DNA of 64,000 bases from Eubacterium sp. MSJ-21 (GCF_018918185.1 NZ_JAHLPZ010000002.1:1-64000), one strand, 5' to 3'; positions 15,921 to 25,928 are shown, numbered from the stretch's first letter. The notes: generated from the letters alone by a model not told the origin. A program made the numbers and translations.

Positions 15921-16844
15921 TTATAAATTTTCGTACTTTTTAGCTATATTGTTGAACTTTTCTATGTTAGAATTCACACGATTCTCCATCGTTTTATATG
16001 TATGGTTCACACGCAGCTGCATCATGATATCGTTATAGTCATTCTGCGCCAGCACCGGTTCCATCCGGATATACAGATCATCCGGTTGAAATTTTGTTTT
16101 TAATGACCGAAGTGCATCCTTCTCTCCGAGCATCTGACGGAATTCCTTTGCCCGTCCTGTAAAATTCAACGTTCCATCGATCAGATCTCCCAGATCATGA
16201 CTCGGATAGATTGCGATAAATTGTGCATCCGGCCATTTATCAGTATTCAGAACCTTTCCAGCACGCATACCGATCACGATAAACTGACGGATACCAAGAT
16301 CATAGAGTGGCTGGATCGGTTCATTATCCAGCAGCCCTCCATCCCGGTATTTCTTCCCATCAATCTCTACCGCCTCATACATAACGGGAAGTGCCGTGGA
16401 CGCAAGCAGAATCTTCCGTATTGTATCTGCATCATAATCCTCCAGTCTGCGATATTCTACCTGCTCCGGTTGCTGCGCCTCATTTAAACGGCTGATTGAT
16501 ACATAGATGTCGCGGGAATCTGCTTTTATCTTCTCCATATCAATATATTTCTCAAACATCGCAAGCATTTCATTCCGTGAGAAAAACATACGATTTTCGG
16601 CAAGCATATTCAAATCAACATCAAAGACCGTATCCATATCAATCTCATTCCAAGCCTGATACATCCGGTCCATATTATCCATCGAATATAACATTGCATT
16701 CACTGCGCCGATTGATGCGCCTGAAATCACTGATACATCCTGCAATAAGCCTTGTTCCTGCAGCACCTTTAATACCCCAACCTGATAGGCACCCTTGCCG
16801 CCACCACCGGCAAGAACCAGGCCGATTCCCTTTTTATCACCCAT
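15921..16844 (-). CDS. Patatin-like phospholipase
   Basis: This 307-aa serine acyl hydrolase has the patatin catalytic dyad: oxyanion loop GGGGKGAYQ (residues 13-21), nucleophile S44 in GASIGA, and aspartate in DGGLLDN near 165. It probably cleaves ester bonds of lipids at the inner membrane face; no signal peptide is present. I chose the ATG at 16844, 8 nt after GGAGG; upstream in-frame ATGs are too close to or ahead of that site. It appears to be the last gene of a unit running from proB. Confidence 0.87.
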   Translation of the reverse strand: MGDKKGIGLVLAGGGGKGAYQVGVLKVLQEQGLLQDVSVISGASIGAVNAMLYSMDNMDRMYQAWNEIDMDTVFDVDLNMLAENRMFFSRNEMLAMFEKYIDMEKIKADSRDIYVSISRLNEAQQPEQVEYRRLEDYDADTIRKILLASTALPVMYEAVEIDGKKYRDGGLLDNEPIQPLYDLGIRQFIVIGMRAGKVLNTDKWPDAQFIAIYPSHDLGDLIDGTLNFTGRAKEFRQMLGEKDALRSLKTKFQPDDLYIRMEPVLAQNDYNDIMMQLRVNHTYKTMENRVNSNIEKFNNIAKKYENL

Positions 16845-16921
16845 ATACATAACCTCCATCGTTCCCTTTTCCATTTTACCCAATTTTACGTGTTTCCAGA
16901 TCTGTGGTTTACATAATATTT

Positions 16922-17485
16922 TTATTGTTTGCTATTATATAATATTAACTCCGGTTTAATATCCGTTTCCTCTGTCTTGATGGAATCAACAATCTGAACT
17001 GCATAACCGACAGCTACCGTATGATATTCCGGATGTACAGCCAGATACCGGTCATAATATCCACCTCCATAGCCGATACGATCACAGTTTTTCGTAAAGA
17101 CCGCCCCAGGCATCACAATCAGACAGCTGCCGCCAAACTCCTCCGGTTCTAACTGTGCCATACTGTCCGGCTCCAATATATGATATGCGCCCTCGACAAG
17201 CGCGGTCTGTTCATTATATGCATAAAAATCCATGGTATTCCCATTGACTCGCGGCAGATAGATTTGCTTTCCATCCGCACGGAATTCTGGGATATATTGA
17301 AATAAATCGACTTCGTTCTGAATCGGTACATAGAGACACAGTACCGTTGCTTCTTTATACACAGCAAGCGCACGGAGCTTCTCATAGATTTCTTTCGCTG
17401 CCTGCTTTTGATATGCTTCGGACAAATTCCTGCGCTTTGCAAGAATCTCCTTCCGAAGTGCTTTCTTTGATTCTGAAATTGTCAT
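16922..17485 (-). CDS. 5-formyltetrahydrofolate cyclo-ligase
   Basis: This 187-aa enzyme converts 5-formyl-THF to 5,10-methenyl-THF with ATP, returning folate to one-carbon metabolism. It has the family's basic N-terminus (SKKALRKEILAKRRNL) and the C-terminal block GAVFTKNCDRIGYGGGYYDRYL that binds ATP and folate; GYGGGYYDR is diagnostic. The ATG at 17485 is 9 nt from AAAGGA, whereas the ATG at 17494 abuts it. It lies 18 nt after the DUF896 gene. Confidence 0.92.
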   Translation of the reverse strand: MTISESKKALRKEILAKRRNLSEAYQKQAAKEIYEKLRALAVYKEATVLCLYVPIQNEVDLFQYIPEFRADGKQIYLPRVNGNTMDFYAYNEQTALVEGAYHILEPDSMAQLEPEEFGGSCLIVMPGAVFTKNCDRIGYGGGYYDRYLAVHPEYHTVAVGYAVQIVDSIKTEETDIKPELILYNSKQ

Positions 17486-17502
17486 GTAAACCATTCCTTT
17501 AT

Positions 17503-17748
17503 CTATTTTAAGCGGATCTGGATATACTCTCCCCGCTTATTCTTCGGTATATCCTTCACATGCGTGATACTTCCATCGGCTTCCTTGATGTCGATATTAT
17601 CAAGCTGTGATTTCAGGTTCCGCTTCACATTTGCAATATATGCCTTACGCAGAGCTGCCTGTTCAACAAGCTCTGCTTCCGTCAGACCTTCCACGGTCTT
17701 ACTTTTTCTTGCTAATTCATTAATTCTCTGGATATCTGCTTCGTTCAT
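17503..17748 (-). CDS. DUF896 (YnzC-like) protein
   Basis: This 81-aa protein of the UPF0291/DUF896 family is a short helical hairpin protein of unknown function in Firmicutes. The pattern IQRINELARKSKTVEGLTEAE...EQAALRKAYI is characteristic. GGAGAA precedes the ATG. It sits between proB and the folate cyclo-ligase gene on one strand with small gaps, so it is probably co-transcribed with them. Confidence 0.9.
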   Translation of the reverse strand: MNEADIQRINELARKSKTVEGLTEAELVEQAALRKAYIANVKRNLKSQLDNIDIKEADGSITHVKDIPKNKRGEYIQIRLK

Positions 17749-17770
17749 GCGATATTCTCCATTTCTATTC

Positions 17771-18631
17771 TTATTTCTGGTATCCTTTATTCACGATAAA
17801 ATCTACCGTATCAAAATCATCAGTTTCATGTGCCAGAAACAAAGTACCAACTGATTTTCCTTCCATCAGATCATAGATCTGCGTCAGTTTCTTAGCGTCC
17901 ATAATTGCCATATCTGCGCCGGAATCCGTTGCGATCCGTGCAGCCGCAATCTTCGTGGACATGCCTCCTGTACCATAGTTTGTCACAGCCCCCTTGGCCA
18001 TATTCTTCATTGAATCATCAATCGTCTCTACCAACGTCAGTTTTGTTGCATCCGGGTTTTTGTGTGGATCATCCGTATAGAATCCATCAATATCCGTAAG
18101 CAGGATCAGAAGATCTGCCTTGATCAGATGTGCCACAATTGCCGACATCGTATCATTATCACCAAACTCGATTTCTTCGGTTGCCACCGTATCGTTCTCA
18201 TTTACAACCGGAATAACGCCCTGCTGTAACAGCTCATTTAGTGTATTCTCGGCATTTCTGCGGCGTTCCGGATCGGTAATCGCATCAAATGTCAGAAGTA
18301 CCTGTGCAGCCATATGATTATATTCCATAAAAAGCTTCTGGTAGATCATCATAAGCTGTCCCTGGCCAATTGCCGCACACGCCTGCTTCAGGGACACTGT
18401 CTTCGGCTTGTTGCGCAGTCCAAGCATCTCAAATCCGACACCAATTGCACCGGACGATACTAACACCACATCCTTTCCCTGATTCTTCAGGTCACAGATA
18501 ATACGGACCAATGTCTCCAGCTTCCGGTAATCCGTACCTCCGGTTTCTTCATGTATGATAGATGACGAACCGATCTTAAATACGATTCGCTGTTTATCCT
18601 TCAATGTCTCTCTGATTCGTTTCTCGTCCAC
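17771..18631 (-). CDS. proB: Glutamate 5-kinase (without PUA domain)
   Basis: This kinase phosphorylates glutamate in the first step of proline synthesis. The amino-acid-kinase fold is clear: VFKIGSSSI near residues 17-25, VLVSSGAIGVG near 56-66, NENDTVA and the FGDNDTMSAIVA stretch for glutamate and ATP, and GTGGMSTKIAAA. At 286 aa it ends before the PUA domain found in longer ProB proteins, as in many Clostridia. The start is GTG at 18631 behind GAGGG. proA is not in this window. Confidence 0.92.
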   Translation of the reverse strand: MDEKRIRETLKDKQRIVFKIGSSSIIHEETGGTDYRKLETLVRIICDLKNQGKDVVLVSSGAIGVGFEMLGLRNKPKTVSLKQACAAIGQGQLMMIYQKLFMEYNHMAAQVLLTFDAITDPERRRNAENTLNELLQQGVIPVVNENDTVATEEIEFGDNDTMSAIVAHLIKADLLILLTDIDGFYTDDPHKNPDATKLTLVETIDDSMKNMAKGAVTNYGTGGMSTKIAAARIATDSGADMAIMDAKKLTQIYDLMEGKSVGTLFLAHETDDFDTVDFIVNKGYQK

Positions 18632-18678
18632 GTCTTTTCCCTCTTTTATTCTTTTTTTCTCTCATACCAGACCAGATA

Positions 18679-18707
18679 AATGTATCGGTATAATTATCTG
18701 CTTTCAA
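18679..18707 (-). promoter_or_regulatory. Probable proB promoter
   Basis: TTGAAA (18707-18702), 17 bp and TACATT (18684-18679) on the - strand lie in the gap upstream of proB. The -10 is imperfect. It would drive the proB, DUF896, cyclo-ligase and patatin genes. Confidence 0.45.
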
Positions 18708-18728
18708 TCTTATGAATCGTTACCTGAG

Positions 18729-20381
18729 TTATACTGTTTTACTGTTAATATAGTCAGCCACAGCCTCCGCCACCTTGATTCCATCCACCGCAGCGGAAGT
18801 AATACCACCTGCATATCCTGCGCCCTCTCCACATGGAAACAAGCCCGTATACCCGCTTCGATATGCCGCATCACGTATGATGCGCACCGGCGACGATGTC
18901 CGGGATTCGATTCCCGACAACATAGCATCTCCCGATGAAAAACCTTTTAATTTACGGTCATAATCCAAAATCCCTTCAATTATAGCATCATTTATATAGG
19001 CTGGCAAACAATTATTGAGGTTTGCAAACTGATAGCTGCCACGAATGTTCGGCCTCACACTTCCAAATTCTGTTGAAACACGATTTTCCTTATAATCCTC
19101 AAAGCGCTGCACCGGGATTTTGCCATTTCCTGCTTCATATGCCAGTCGTTCATATTTTTTCTGGAATTCCACACCTGCAAGCACACCATATTCAGCAAAC
19201 CCGTCTGCGTCAAAATCCTCGGGTGTCACGTTCACAACAATCGCAGAATTCGCATTTTCCTCGTCTCTTCCATGGTTACTCATACCATTTACCACGCTCT
19301 GCCCCTCTCCGGATGATGCATTGACAACGAATCCACCCGGACACATACAGAAGCTATATACGCTGCGCCCCTTGCTTGAGCGGTATGTCATCTTATAATC
19401 TGCCGCCGGAAGCAGCTTTGCCTGCTCGCTTATGCCGTACTGGCTTGCATTGACCATCGCCTGGGAATGTTCAATTCGAAGTCCCATTGCAAAGGATTTT
19501 GCTTCCATGGCAACACCTGCAGTCTGCAACATCGCAAATGTATCCCGCGCACTGTGACCAATAGCAAGAATACAGGCCATTGTCTCCACATCCATTGTCT
19601 GATTCTTCTGCAAATCAAGGATTGTGAGTGCCAGACGCGTATCTGATATATGAGTGACTGCAGTAAGCTGATGGGAAAAATAAATCTCCCCACCAAGGGA
19701 ACAGATTTCTTTGCGCATCGTCTGCATTACCTGTTTCAATACATCTGTTCCAATATGTGGTTTGTTCAGATAACCGATTTCCTCAGGCGCTCCAAACCGT
19801 ATAAAATCTTGGATTACCGCCTGTATACGTCCGTCCTTGTCTTTGATCCCGGTATTCAGCTTTCCGTCCGAGAAGGTACCGGCGCCCCCCTCGCCAAAGG
19901 ATACATTGGAATTGGCACAGATTGGTGTCTCACCCTGCCAGAAGTCCTCGACATCCTTCGTCCGTTCCTCCACGCATTTCCCACGTTCATAAACAATCGG
20001 TCTATATCCGGCACGTGCCAGTTGCAATGCAGCAAAATATCCCGCTGGACCCGCTCCTATGATAATTGGACGATATACTGCTTCATCCGTATCATCACGC
20101 AAAATGTCACTACGGTGGCAAGGAAATTCATATTTCTTTTCTTTAGTTAACATAATATCTTTATTGTTAATTATATTGGGAGGAATTTTAGAAAAATCTT
20201 CAAATTTCACATCCACCGTATAAATGTGCAATAAATTTGCCTTATCCCTGGCATCTAAAGATTTCCGGACAATCTGATATGTATACGGATGATTTGTCTT
20301 AAGAAGCTTCTGTATCTTTTTTCTTAATGCAGTTGCCTCATCCTTCTGTACCGGAATCCTGATCTGATTAATTCTTATCAT
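18729..20381 (-). CDS. FAD-dependent oxidoreductase (COG2509-type)
   Basis: This 550-aa flavoprotein has an N-terminal RNA-binding-like domain (about residues 1-90), then the FAD dinucleotide-binding loop PIIIGAGPAGYFAALQLARAG and a long FAD-linked domain with FGEGGAGTFSDGKLNT and an EGAGYAGGITSAAVDG C-terminal FAD motif. Members of this family have no firmly established substrate. I chose the ATG at 20381 behind GGAGAG; it overlaps the end of the next upstream flavoprotein gene by 14 nt, indicating translational coupling. Confidence 0.87.
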   Translation of the reverse strand: MIRINQIRIPVQKDEATALRKKIQKLLKTNHPYTYQIVRKSLDARDKANLLHIYTVDVKFEDFSKIPPNIINNKDIMLTKEKKYEFPCHRSDILRDDTDEAVYRPIIIGAGPAGYFAALQLARAGYRPIVYERGKCVEERTKDVEDFWQGETPICANSNVSFGEGGAGTFSDGKLNTGIKDKDGRIQAVIQDFIRFGAPEEIGYLNKPHIGTDVLKQVMQTMRKEICSLGGEIYFSHQLTAVTHISDTRLALTILDLQKNQTMDVETMACILAIGHSARDTFAMLQTAGVAMEAKSFAMGLRIEHSQAMVNASQYGISEQAKLLPAADYKMTYRSSKGRSVYSFCMCPGGFVVNASSGEGQSVVNGMSNHGRDEENANSAIVVNVTPEDFDADGFAEYGVLAGVEFQKKYERLAYEAGNGKIPVQRFEDYKENRVSTEFGSVRPNIRGSYQFANLNNCLPAYINDAIIEGILDYDRKLKGFSSGDAMLSGIESRTSSPVRIIRDAAYRSGYTGLFPCGEGAGYAGGITSAAVDGIKVAEAVADYINSKTV

Positions 20382-21585
20382 AGCACGCTCTCCCTGCCCG
20401 TAATCCTGTAAGTATCGCAAATGTCAGATTGTATCCGCCACAATCCCCATCGATATCCAGCATTTCTCCGGTTACATACAATCCCGGATATGCCTGACAT
20501 TCCATTGTCTCCGGATTAATTTCCTGTAGGCTGATTCCACCCGCAGTTACCTGCGCATGTTCATAATCCTTTACCCCTCGCACATGAAACGGAAATTTCT
20601 TACATCTGTGATATATCTCCTGCATCCTTGCATCCGATAACTCCGCCAGCATCTGTTTCGGAGACAGCTCACACGCATCCAATATATACTTCGCCAGTTT
20701 TTCCGGCAGATACGAATTTAGATATCCATAAATATTTCGCTGTATGCTTTCATTTCTCTGCAAAAAATCCTTTTCCTGTATTTCCTGCAAAAAATCAATA
20801 TTGATTGTTACGCTCTTCCCTTGCTCTAACCGTCTACCAATCTCCGAAGATAAATTAAATATCATAATACCAGACAAACCGTATTCCGTAATCTGCAATT
20901 CCCCGGTCTGCTGGTCTGTTACTGTTCCATGAGCAATCTGTGCAGAGCATGCCACACGTACACCTTTGATCACTTCCGTATCCTCTTCTGTTATGACTGC
21001 ACATAGAGCTGGTCTTTGCGGGATACATTTCATACCAAGCTTTTCCGCCAGTTTTATACCCCCATCACATCCACCAAGGGACGGATAGGACAGACCTCCA
21101 CACGATAGGATCACCTGATCTGCAACAAGTTCTGTACCACAGATAATATGATATCCATCGCTTCTCCGCCTAATATCTGTCACATATTCAGAACAATAGG
21201 TTACGATAGATAATGCCCTGATTCGGTCTGAAAATGCCCATACAACCGAAGATGCCTGCATAGAACGGGGATAATAATATCCATCCAGACAGCGCTCATA
21301 TATACCGATGGAATGTAAAAAAGCAAACAGCTCCCGATTCGGTTCCGTACCAAGACAGGTATGCAGGAACGACGAAACATCAGGATCTGCTGAATGATAA
21401 TGTATCGCTGTCATATCTGTATTTGCAACATTGCAGCGTCCATTACCTGTCGCATATAATTTTTTCCCAAGTTTTTTATTTTTTTCTACGATACAGACGC
21501 GTTTTCCGCCTTCCGCAGCTGCGATAGCGGCAGCCATTCCGGCTGCGCCACCACCAACTACACATACATCATATGTTTCTTTCAT
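20368..21585 (-). CDS. NAD(P)/FAD-dependent oxidoreductase (HI0933/BaiN family)
   Basis: This 405-aa flavoprotein has the glycine-rich loop CVVGGGAAGMAAAIAAAEGG near residues 7-26, the KLGKKLYATGNGRCNVAN block, and a C-terminal GDCGGYNLTFAILTGLRAG FAD motif; together these define the HI0933/YhiN family. Some relatives reduce steroids (BaiN), but the substrate here is unknown. The ATG at 21585 is chosen because GAGGAG lies just upstream; a GTG at 21603 is possible. It is coupled to the following flavoprotein. Confidence 0.87.
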   Translation of the reverse strand: MKETYDVCVVGGGAAGMAAAIAAAEGGKRVCIVEKNKKLGKKLYATGNGRCNVANTDMTAIHYHSADPDVSSFLHTCLGTEPNRELFAFLHSIGIYERCLDGYYYPRSMQASSVVWAFSDRIRALSIVTYCSEYVTDIRRRSDGYHIICGTELVADQVILSCGGLSYPSLGGCDGGIKLAEKLGMKCIPQRPALCAVITEEDTEVIKGVRVACSAQIAHGTVTDQQTGELQITEYGLSGIMIFNLSSEIGRRLEQGKSVTINIDFLQEIQEKDFLQRNESIQRNIYGYLNSYLPEKLAKYILDACELSPKQMLAELSDARMQEIYHRCKKFPFHVRGVKDYEHAQVTAGGISLQEINPETMECQAYPGLYVTGEMLDIDGDCGGYNLTFAILTGLRAGRACYDKN

Positions 21586-21629
21586 CGTTCTCCTCACTAC
21601 CACGTTCGTTTCGTTTTATTGTATACATA

Positions 21630-21986
21630 TCAGGTAGACAAAGATTCCAGATACCGATACAATTCTTTTTGGGAATCAAAGTGCACATTTCCCTGCAAAT
21701 CCCGGTAAAGCTCCGGATGCAGTTCCCGTAATAACGCGGCATCAATCTCCGTATATTCATACACCTGTTCCGTATCTGCTTCGTATACAATCACACAGCC
21801 ATTTTTAATTCCGACTGTAAATCCACCCGGATATGGTTCTGTGTCAACAGAAATCGAATCAGCTGCAATATCCAGTTTTTGTCCGTTTTTCTCCTGCATG
21901 CGTTGTTTAAAATATTCATTTGCCAACAAAAAGCATAAAATAAATATCCCTAAAAACAAAAGTAAATATAAAAATAATTTCTTCAT
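21630..21986 (-). CDS. Membrane-anchored BofC-like protein
   Basis: This 118-aa protein has one N-terminal membrane segment (residues 4-22) and an extracytoplasmic domain. The C-terminal half, NGCVIVYEADTEQVYEYTEI followed by a conserved leucine-rich helix, resembles the C-terminal domain of BofC, a forespore-secreted regulator of sigma-K checkpoint proteolysis in Bacillus. It lacks the BofC N-terminal domain, so a role in sporulation is only suggested. It lies between a DUF3048 lipoprotein gene and a flavoprotein gene in the run downstream of yqfC-yqfD. Confidence 0.6.
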   Translation of the reverse strand: MKKLFLYLLLFLGIFILCFLLANEYFKQRMQEKNGQKLDIAADSISVDTEPYPGGFTVGIKNGCVIVYEADTEQVYEYTEIDAALLRELHPELYRDLQGNVHFDSQKELYRYLESLST

Positions 21987-22029
21987 GGCACCAACTCCTT
22001 GAAGAAATTATTTCCATATTCTTATTTAA

Positions 22030-23121
22030 TTATTCAAAGATAATCTGATCCTGCTGATTCTCATCAAAGACAGTAATAAATGTCTTTCCAGGATTCATCT
22101 TCAACTGCTTACCATCTGCTGTATAGAATTTCACAATACCATTGTCTTTTCTCCATGTGATTGCTTCATACTCACCATCTGTAATATAGTATCCGGTTCC
22201 TGACTTCTCCCAGTTGATATCCTGCAGTCCACCACCAAGATCGGAATACTGTACAAACTCAACGATCAGATTCTTATAACGAAGCTGCTCGTTTGTCTGA
22301 TCATCAATCTGCTTATCACCATACTGGAATCTGTAATACAGCTTCTCATCCGCATTATACTCATACCATCTTGTAGTGCTGCTATTGTATGCAGTTGTCA
22401 CTTTATTGGCTGTCTGTCCATTACCAATCGCTGTTTCTTCATAATTAAACGCAAATGCTTTTGGTTTCTCACCAGTATATTCTGTGCTGTAACCAGCTGC
22501 TGCGATTCCTTCTTTCAGTTTCTCACTGTTTGTATAGCAGTTATGTGGTGCAACGCGTGACTCATCCCGATAGAATGTTGTAGAGTCATACAACCCATTT
22601 AAATTGTTTGTGCCTGTATTCTTAATCCATGATTCTGCATACACAGACCATCCAACGTGTGCATAGATACCATCCAGCATGTTTGCTGTCTGAACATAAT
22701 AATGTCTGGCACTACGAACCGGGCCAAGCTTTGTGAGGTTTGAATAATCCTTGAATACACACATATAACGGGTAATTCCGCCTTCTACAAGCATCTCATA
22801 TGTGATATCCGCCTGCGAAATACCTGACTGTGGCATAGCATCCACAATGTTGTTGATCATAATACACAATGGTCTCTGATTTTCGAGACTTTCATCAATC
22901 CACTCACCAGAAAGCTCGTTGATCACATATCCTTCCTTAGTTGGTACAAATTCGATATCACTCGAATCAGACATAGTAGCTGTAGCTTCTGTAGTTACAA
23001 CTGTCTGCTCCGTTGTTGTTTCTGTCGTCTCTTCTTTTTTTCCGCATCCTGCCAGACATGATACAGAAAGAGCTGTTGTAAGTGCAAATACAGACAGCTT
23101 CTTAAACTTATTCTTCTTCAT
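22030..23121 (-). CDS. DUF3048 lipoprotein (YerB-like)
   Basis: This 363-aa protein begins with a lipoprotein signal (basic start, hydrophobic core, lipobox LAGC with the cysteine near 26) and a threonine/glutamate-rich linker. The DUF3048 domain follows, with RPLCIMINNIVDAMPQSGIS and the LGPVRSARHYYVQ block. The family is an extracellular lipoprotein with a proposed polysaccharide- or peptide-binding role; no enzyme activity is established. The start overlaps the 3' end of ybeY by 14 nt. Confidence 0.88.
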   Translation of the reverse strand: MKKNKFKKLSVFALTTALSVSCLAGCGKKEETTETTTEQTVVTTEATATMSDSSDIEFVPTKEGYVINELSGEWIDESLENQRPLCIMINNIVDAMPQSGISQADITYEMLVEGGITRYMCVFKDYSNLTKLGPVRSARHYYVQTANMLDGIYAHVGWSVYAESWIKNTGTNNLNGLYDSTTFYRDESRVAPHNCYTNSEKLKEGIAAAGYSTEYTGEKPKAFAFNYEETAIGNGQTANKVTTAYNSSTTRWYEYNADEKLYYRFQYGDKQIDDQTNEQLRYKNLIVEFVQYSDLGGGLQDINWEKSGTGYYITDGEYEAITWRKDNGIVKFYTADGKQLKMNPGKTFITVFDENQQDQIIFE

Positions 23122-23620
23122 TGTCTCTGGTATATCCTTTCTTTGTTAATATTTCTTCTTGTAACTTTTCCATATGCAGGCGTTCTGAATCATCAATATG
23201 ATCATACCCTGCGAGATGCAGCATACTGTGTGCTGTCAGAAACGCAACTTCCCGTCTTCTGGTATGTCCATATTCTTCTGCCTGTTCGGCGATACGATCC
23301 ACATTTAATATAATATCTCCCAGCATCAGTTCCCCACTGTCCTGATTAAAATAATCCAGTGGACTGTATTCACAAAAATCAAACTTCCCCGGAACCTCAT
23401 ATTCAATCATAGGAAACGAAAGAACATCCGTTGGTGCATCAATATTTCGGTATTCTTTGTTGATTGCCTGTATTCCTGCATGATTTGTAAAGATTACATT
23501 CACCTCACATTCATATGGACATTTCAGAAAATCAAGAGAAGCTTCTATGATATCTTCAACAATATCCTGATAATGTGCAGGAATCTCTGTATCTAATTCA
23601 TTCTCAAAAAATACGCTCAA
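23108..23620 (-). CDS. ybeY: YbeY, rRNA maturation endoribonuclease
   Basis: This 170-aa zinc-dependent RNase acts in 16S rRNA 3'-end maturation and ribosome quality control. The metal motif is HSMLHLAGYDH near residues 128-138, with DVLSFPM and LGDI blocks before it. The apparent start is TTG at 23620, 6 nt after AAGGAGA; no ATG lies nearby in frame. It follows phoH as in many Firmicutes and overlaps the DUF3048 gene. Confidence 0.94.
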   Translation of the reverse strand: MSVFFENELDTEIPAHYQDIVEDIIEASLDFLKCPYECEVNVIFTNHAGIQAINKEYRNIDAPTDVLSFPMIEYEVPGKFDFCEYSPLDYFNQDSGELMLGDIILNVDRIAEQAEEYGHTRRREVAFLTAHSMLHLAGYDHIDDSERLHMEKLQEEILTKKGYTRDNEEE

Positions 23621-23698
23621 TGTATCTCTCCTTTATCGCCTGTTACATTTTATCCCAATTGGTGTTGATAATCAAGTTTTATCTTTGATTTTCATGGG

Positions 23699-24691
23699 TT
23701 ATTTTATACTATTTTTATATTGTTTATTATGTCTGTTCTCATATGCCTCATAGGCATTGACAATGCGCTGTACAAGTGGATGTCGTACAACATCCTCACT
23801 CGTAAACCGGATCACAGATATCTCATCAATATCGTGTAATACTCGAAGTGCCACTTCCAAACCGGACTGCGCATCTTTTGGCAGATCCTTCTGCGACAGA
23901 TCTCCGGTTATGATTGCCTTGGAACCAAAACCAATACGTGTCAGAAACATCTTCATCTGCGCAGGGGTTGTATTCTGTGCTTCATCCAGAACAATATATG
24001 CATTATCCAGAGTTCGTCCGCGCATATAGGCAAGTGGTGCTACTTCGATCAGACCTTTTTCCATATTTTTCAAAAATGCTTCTGAACCCATAATCTCATA
24101 TAATGCATCATACAACGGGCGCAAATACGGATCCACCTTGCTCTGTAGATCACCTGGTAAAAAACCAAGCTTTTCTCCTGCTTCGATTGCCGGCCGTGTC
24201 AGAATAATCCGGTTTACCTCATTATTCTTAAATGCGGTAATCGCTTTTGCCATTGCCAGATAAGTCTTACCAGTACCTGCCGGACCAACCCCGAATACTA
24301 TCATATCCTTATCAATTGCTTCCACGTACTTTTTCTGTCCTAATGTTTTCGCCTTAACTGGCTTTCCATTCGTTGTATGACAGATAATATTGGAATCTGA
24401 AGCAAGTGTAGACACGGCTTCTTCTTCCCCTGTCTTAGATAACGATATCGCATAATTCACATTCTGATCGGTAATTTCTTCTCCTTTGTCTGCCAGTGCA
24501 ACCAGCTGTTCAATCACCGAAACAGCACGTTTTACACTGCCCTCGGATCCCGTGATACGAAGCTTATCATCCCGCAGTACAACTGCCACATGATATGCCT
24601 TTTCCAAATTCTTAATATTCCGGTCAAACTGTCCAAACACAAGCTGGATCTGATCTGCCGGAACTGTAATTGTCTCATAATACGCACTCAT
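23699..24691 (-). CDS. PhoH-family ATPase
   Basis: This 330-aa cytoplasmic ATPase has a KH-like N-terminal region and a PhoH P-loop domain: Walker A GPAGTGKTYLAMA near 140 and Walker B YIVLDEAQNTTP near 240, followed by the TGDLSQ motif. Proteins of this family are often adjacent to ybeY and are thought to act in RNA metabolism. The ATG follows AGGGATAA. It lies 16 nt after yqfD. Confidence 0.93.
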   Translation of the reverse strand: MSAYYETITVPADQIQLVFGQFDRNIKNLEKAYHVAVVLRDDKLRITGSEGSVKRAVSVIEQLVALADKGEEITDQNVNYAISLSKTGEEEAVSTLASDSNIICHTTNGKPVKAKTLGQKKYVEAIDKDMIVFGVGPAGTGKTYLAMAKAITAFKNNEVNRIILTRPAIEAGEKLGFLPGDLQSKVDPYLRPLYDALYEIMGSEAFLKNMEKGLIEVAPLAYMRGRTLDNAYIVLDEAQNTTPAQMKMFLTRIGFGSKAIITGDLSQKDLPKDAQSGLEVALRVLHDIDEISVIRFTSEDVVRHPLVQRIVNAYEAYENRHNKQYKNSIK

Positions 24692-24707
24692 AAATTATCC
24701 CTATTCC

Positions 24708-25928
24708 TCAATTTTCCTGTATCGTTGGTTCTGCAATCGTAAAGGTCTCCGGTACGCCTATGACCTCCCTCACGATCAGACTTCCAGATGCGGTACATTC
24801 TCCTGCTTTACATTCTATTTTAACATTATTTTCCAGTATTTCCACCCCTTTTTTCTTCAGTTCTTCGATATATTTTTGCAGAAGCTGTTCCTGCTTCTTC
24901 CGGGCTTCTTCCTCTGTATAAGTCTTTGTTTTATACTCCGGTTTGTAATACCTTGTCACCATTACCGACAACGGCAGATAATACGCATTTCCAATATGAA
25001 AGGTATGTGTGGTTGATACCTGTTCATAGTCCTCCATAGATTTTGGCTGATACAATGTTTTTACATTTGTTCCAAGCTGGACAGAAATTCCTGTCTTTTT
25101 CTGTTTCCCTTGTTGTTTCTCTGTGTAATCAAGCGGAAATGTCTGTTGATACTGGTATTTCGTCTGACCATAGACAATCCCATCCGCAGCTACATAATTT
25201 GTTTCAATCAATTCCTCATATTCGTTATAAATATTCACTACACCGGTAATCAAAATGTCACCTTTTTTTACTTCATCACCCGGCTTCACAAGTTTTGTTC
25301 CACTTTTGGCAAGGAGATCCACTACCATTCCATCTTTCACAGCCACAATATTACACGGCGTATCATATGTTTTTATTTCCTCCTTCTCCACTGTTTCCAC
25401 AAAACGCACAACCAGCCGCGTACCAATTACCTCACAGGTAATCCAGGCAATTTTGTCATATTGCATCCGGAGTGCTTTCTCCAGATCAACAATCGATATA
25501 TCTGCCCGCCTGGTACCAATCGAAACCAGATTTTCACTCATATACGTTACAATTTCTTCTTCTGTGTATACAGATGTTCCCTCCACATCAATATGCCAGA
25601 TAAATAAGGACGAATAAAATATAATTCCCGCACATACAAGCAGACTGATCAAAAAAGCAATCCGTTTTTTATATTTCTTTACAAAAGGATACATACCTGT
25701 CTCGGTTACAATACTACAGCTTACCTGACATTTGTCCTGTAACTTTTCAATCTGTCTCCATTTTTTGTATGATATCGTTGCAAAAACGCCTGTCTTATCT
25801 CGGATTACATCAGAAAATTCAACATTGTTATGTTTACAGATATTTAAAAAACGTTCCACTTCCCATCCGGTTATATGTATGACACAGCGATGTACAACAC
25901 ATACATCTGATAATTTACGCATGTGCAT
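24708..25928 (-). CDS. yqfD: Sporulation protein YqfD
   Basis: This 406-aa protein has a cytoplasmic N-terminal region, one membrane segment (about residues 90-110), and a large extracytoplasmic part with a FtsQ/POTRA-like start (IWHIDVEGTSVYTEEEIV). It matches YqfD, a sporulation-linked membrane protein; in Bacillus its operon is under sigma-E. The start at 25928 overlaps the yqfC stop by 14 nt. A second ATG 6 nt on (25922) is equally possible. Confidence 0.9.
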   Translation of the reverse strand: MHMRKLSDVCVVHRCVIHITGWEVERFLNICKHNNVEFSDVIRDKTGVFATISYKKWRQIEKLQDKCQVSCSIVTETGMYPFVKKYKKRIAFLISLLVCAGIIFYSSLFIWHIDVEGTSVYTEEEIVTYMSENLVSIGTRRADISIVDLEKALRMQYDKIAWITCEVIGTRLVVRFVETVEKEEIKTYDTPCNIVAVKDGMVVDLLAKSGTKLVKPGDEVKKGDILITGVVNIYNEYEELIETNYVAADGIVYGQTKYQYQQTFPLDYTEKQQGKQKKTGISVQLGTNVKTLYQPKSMEDYEQVSTTHTFHIGNAYYLPLSVMVTRYYKPEYKTKTYTEEEARKKQEQLLQKYIEELKKKGVEILENNVKIECKAGECTASGSLIVREVIGVPETFTIAEPTIQEN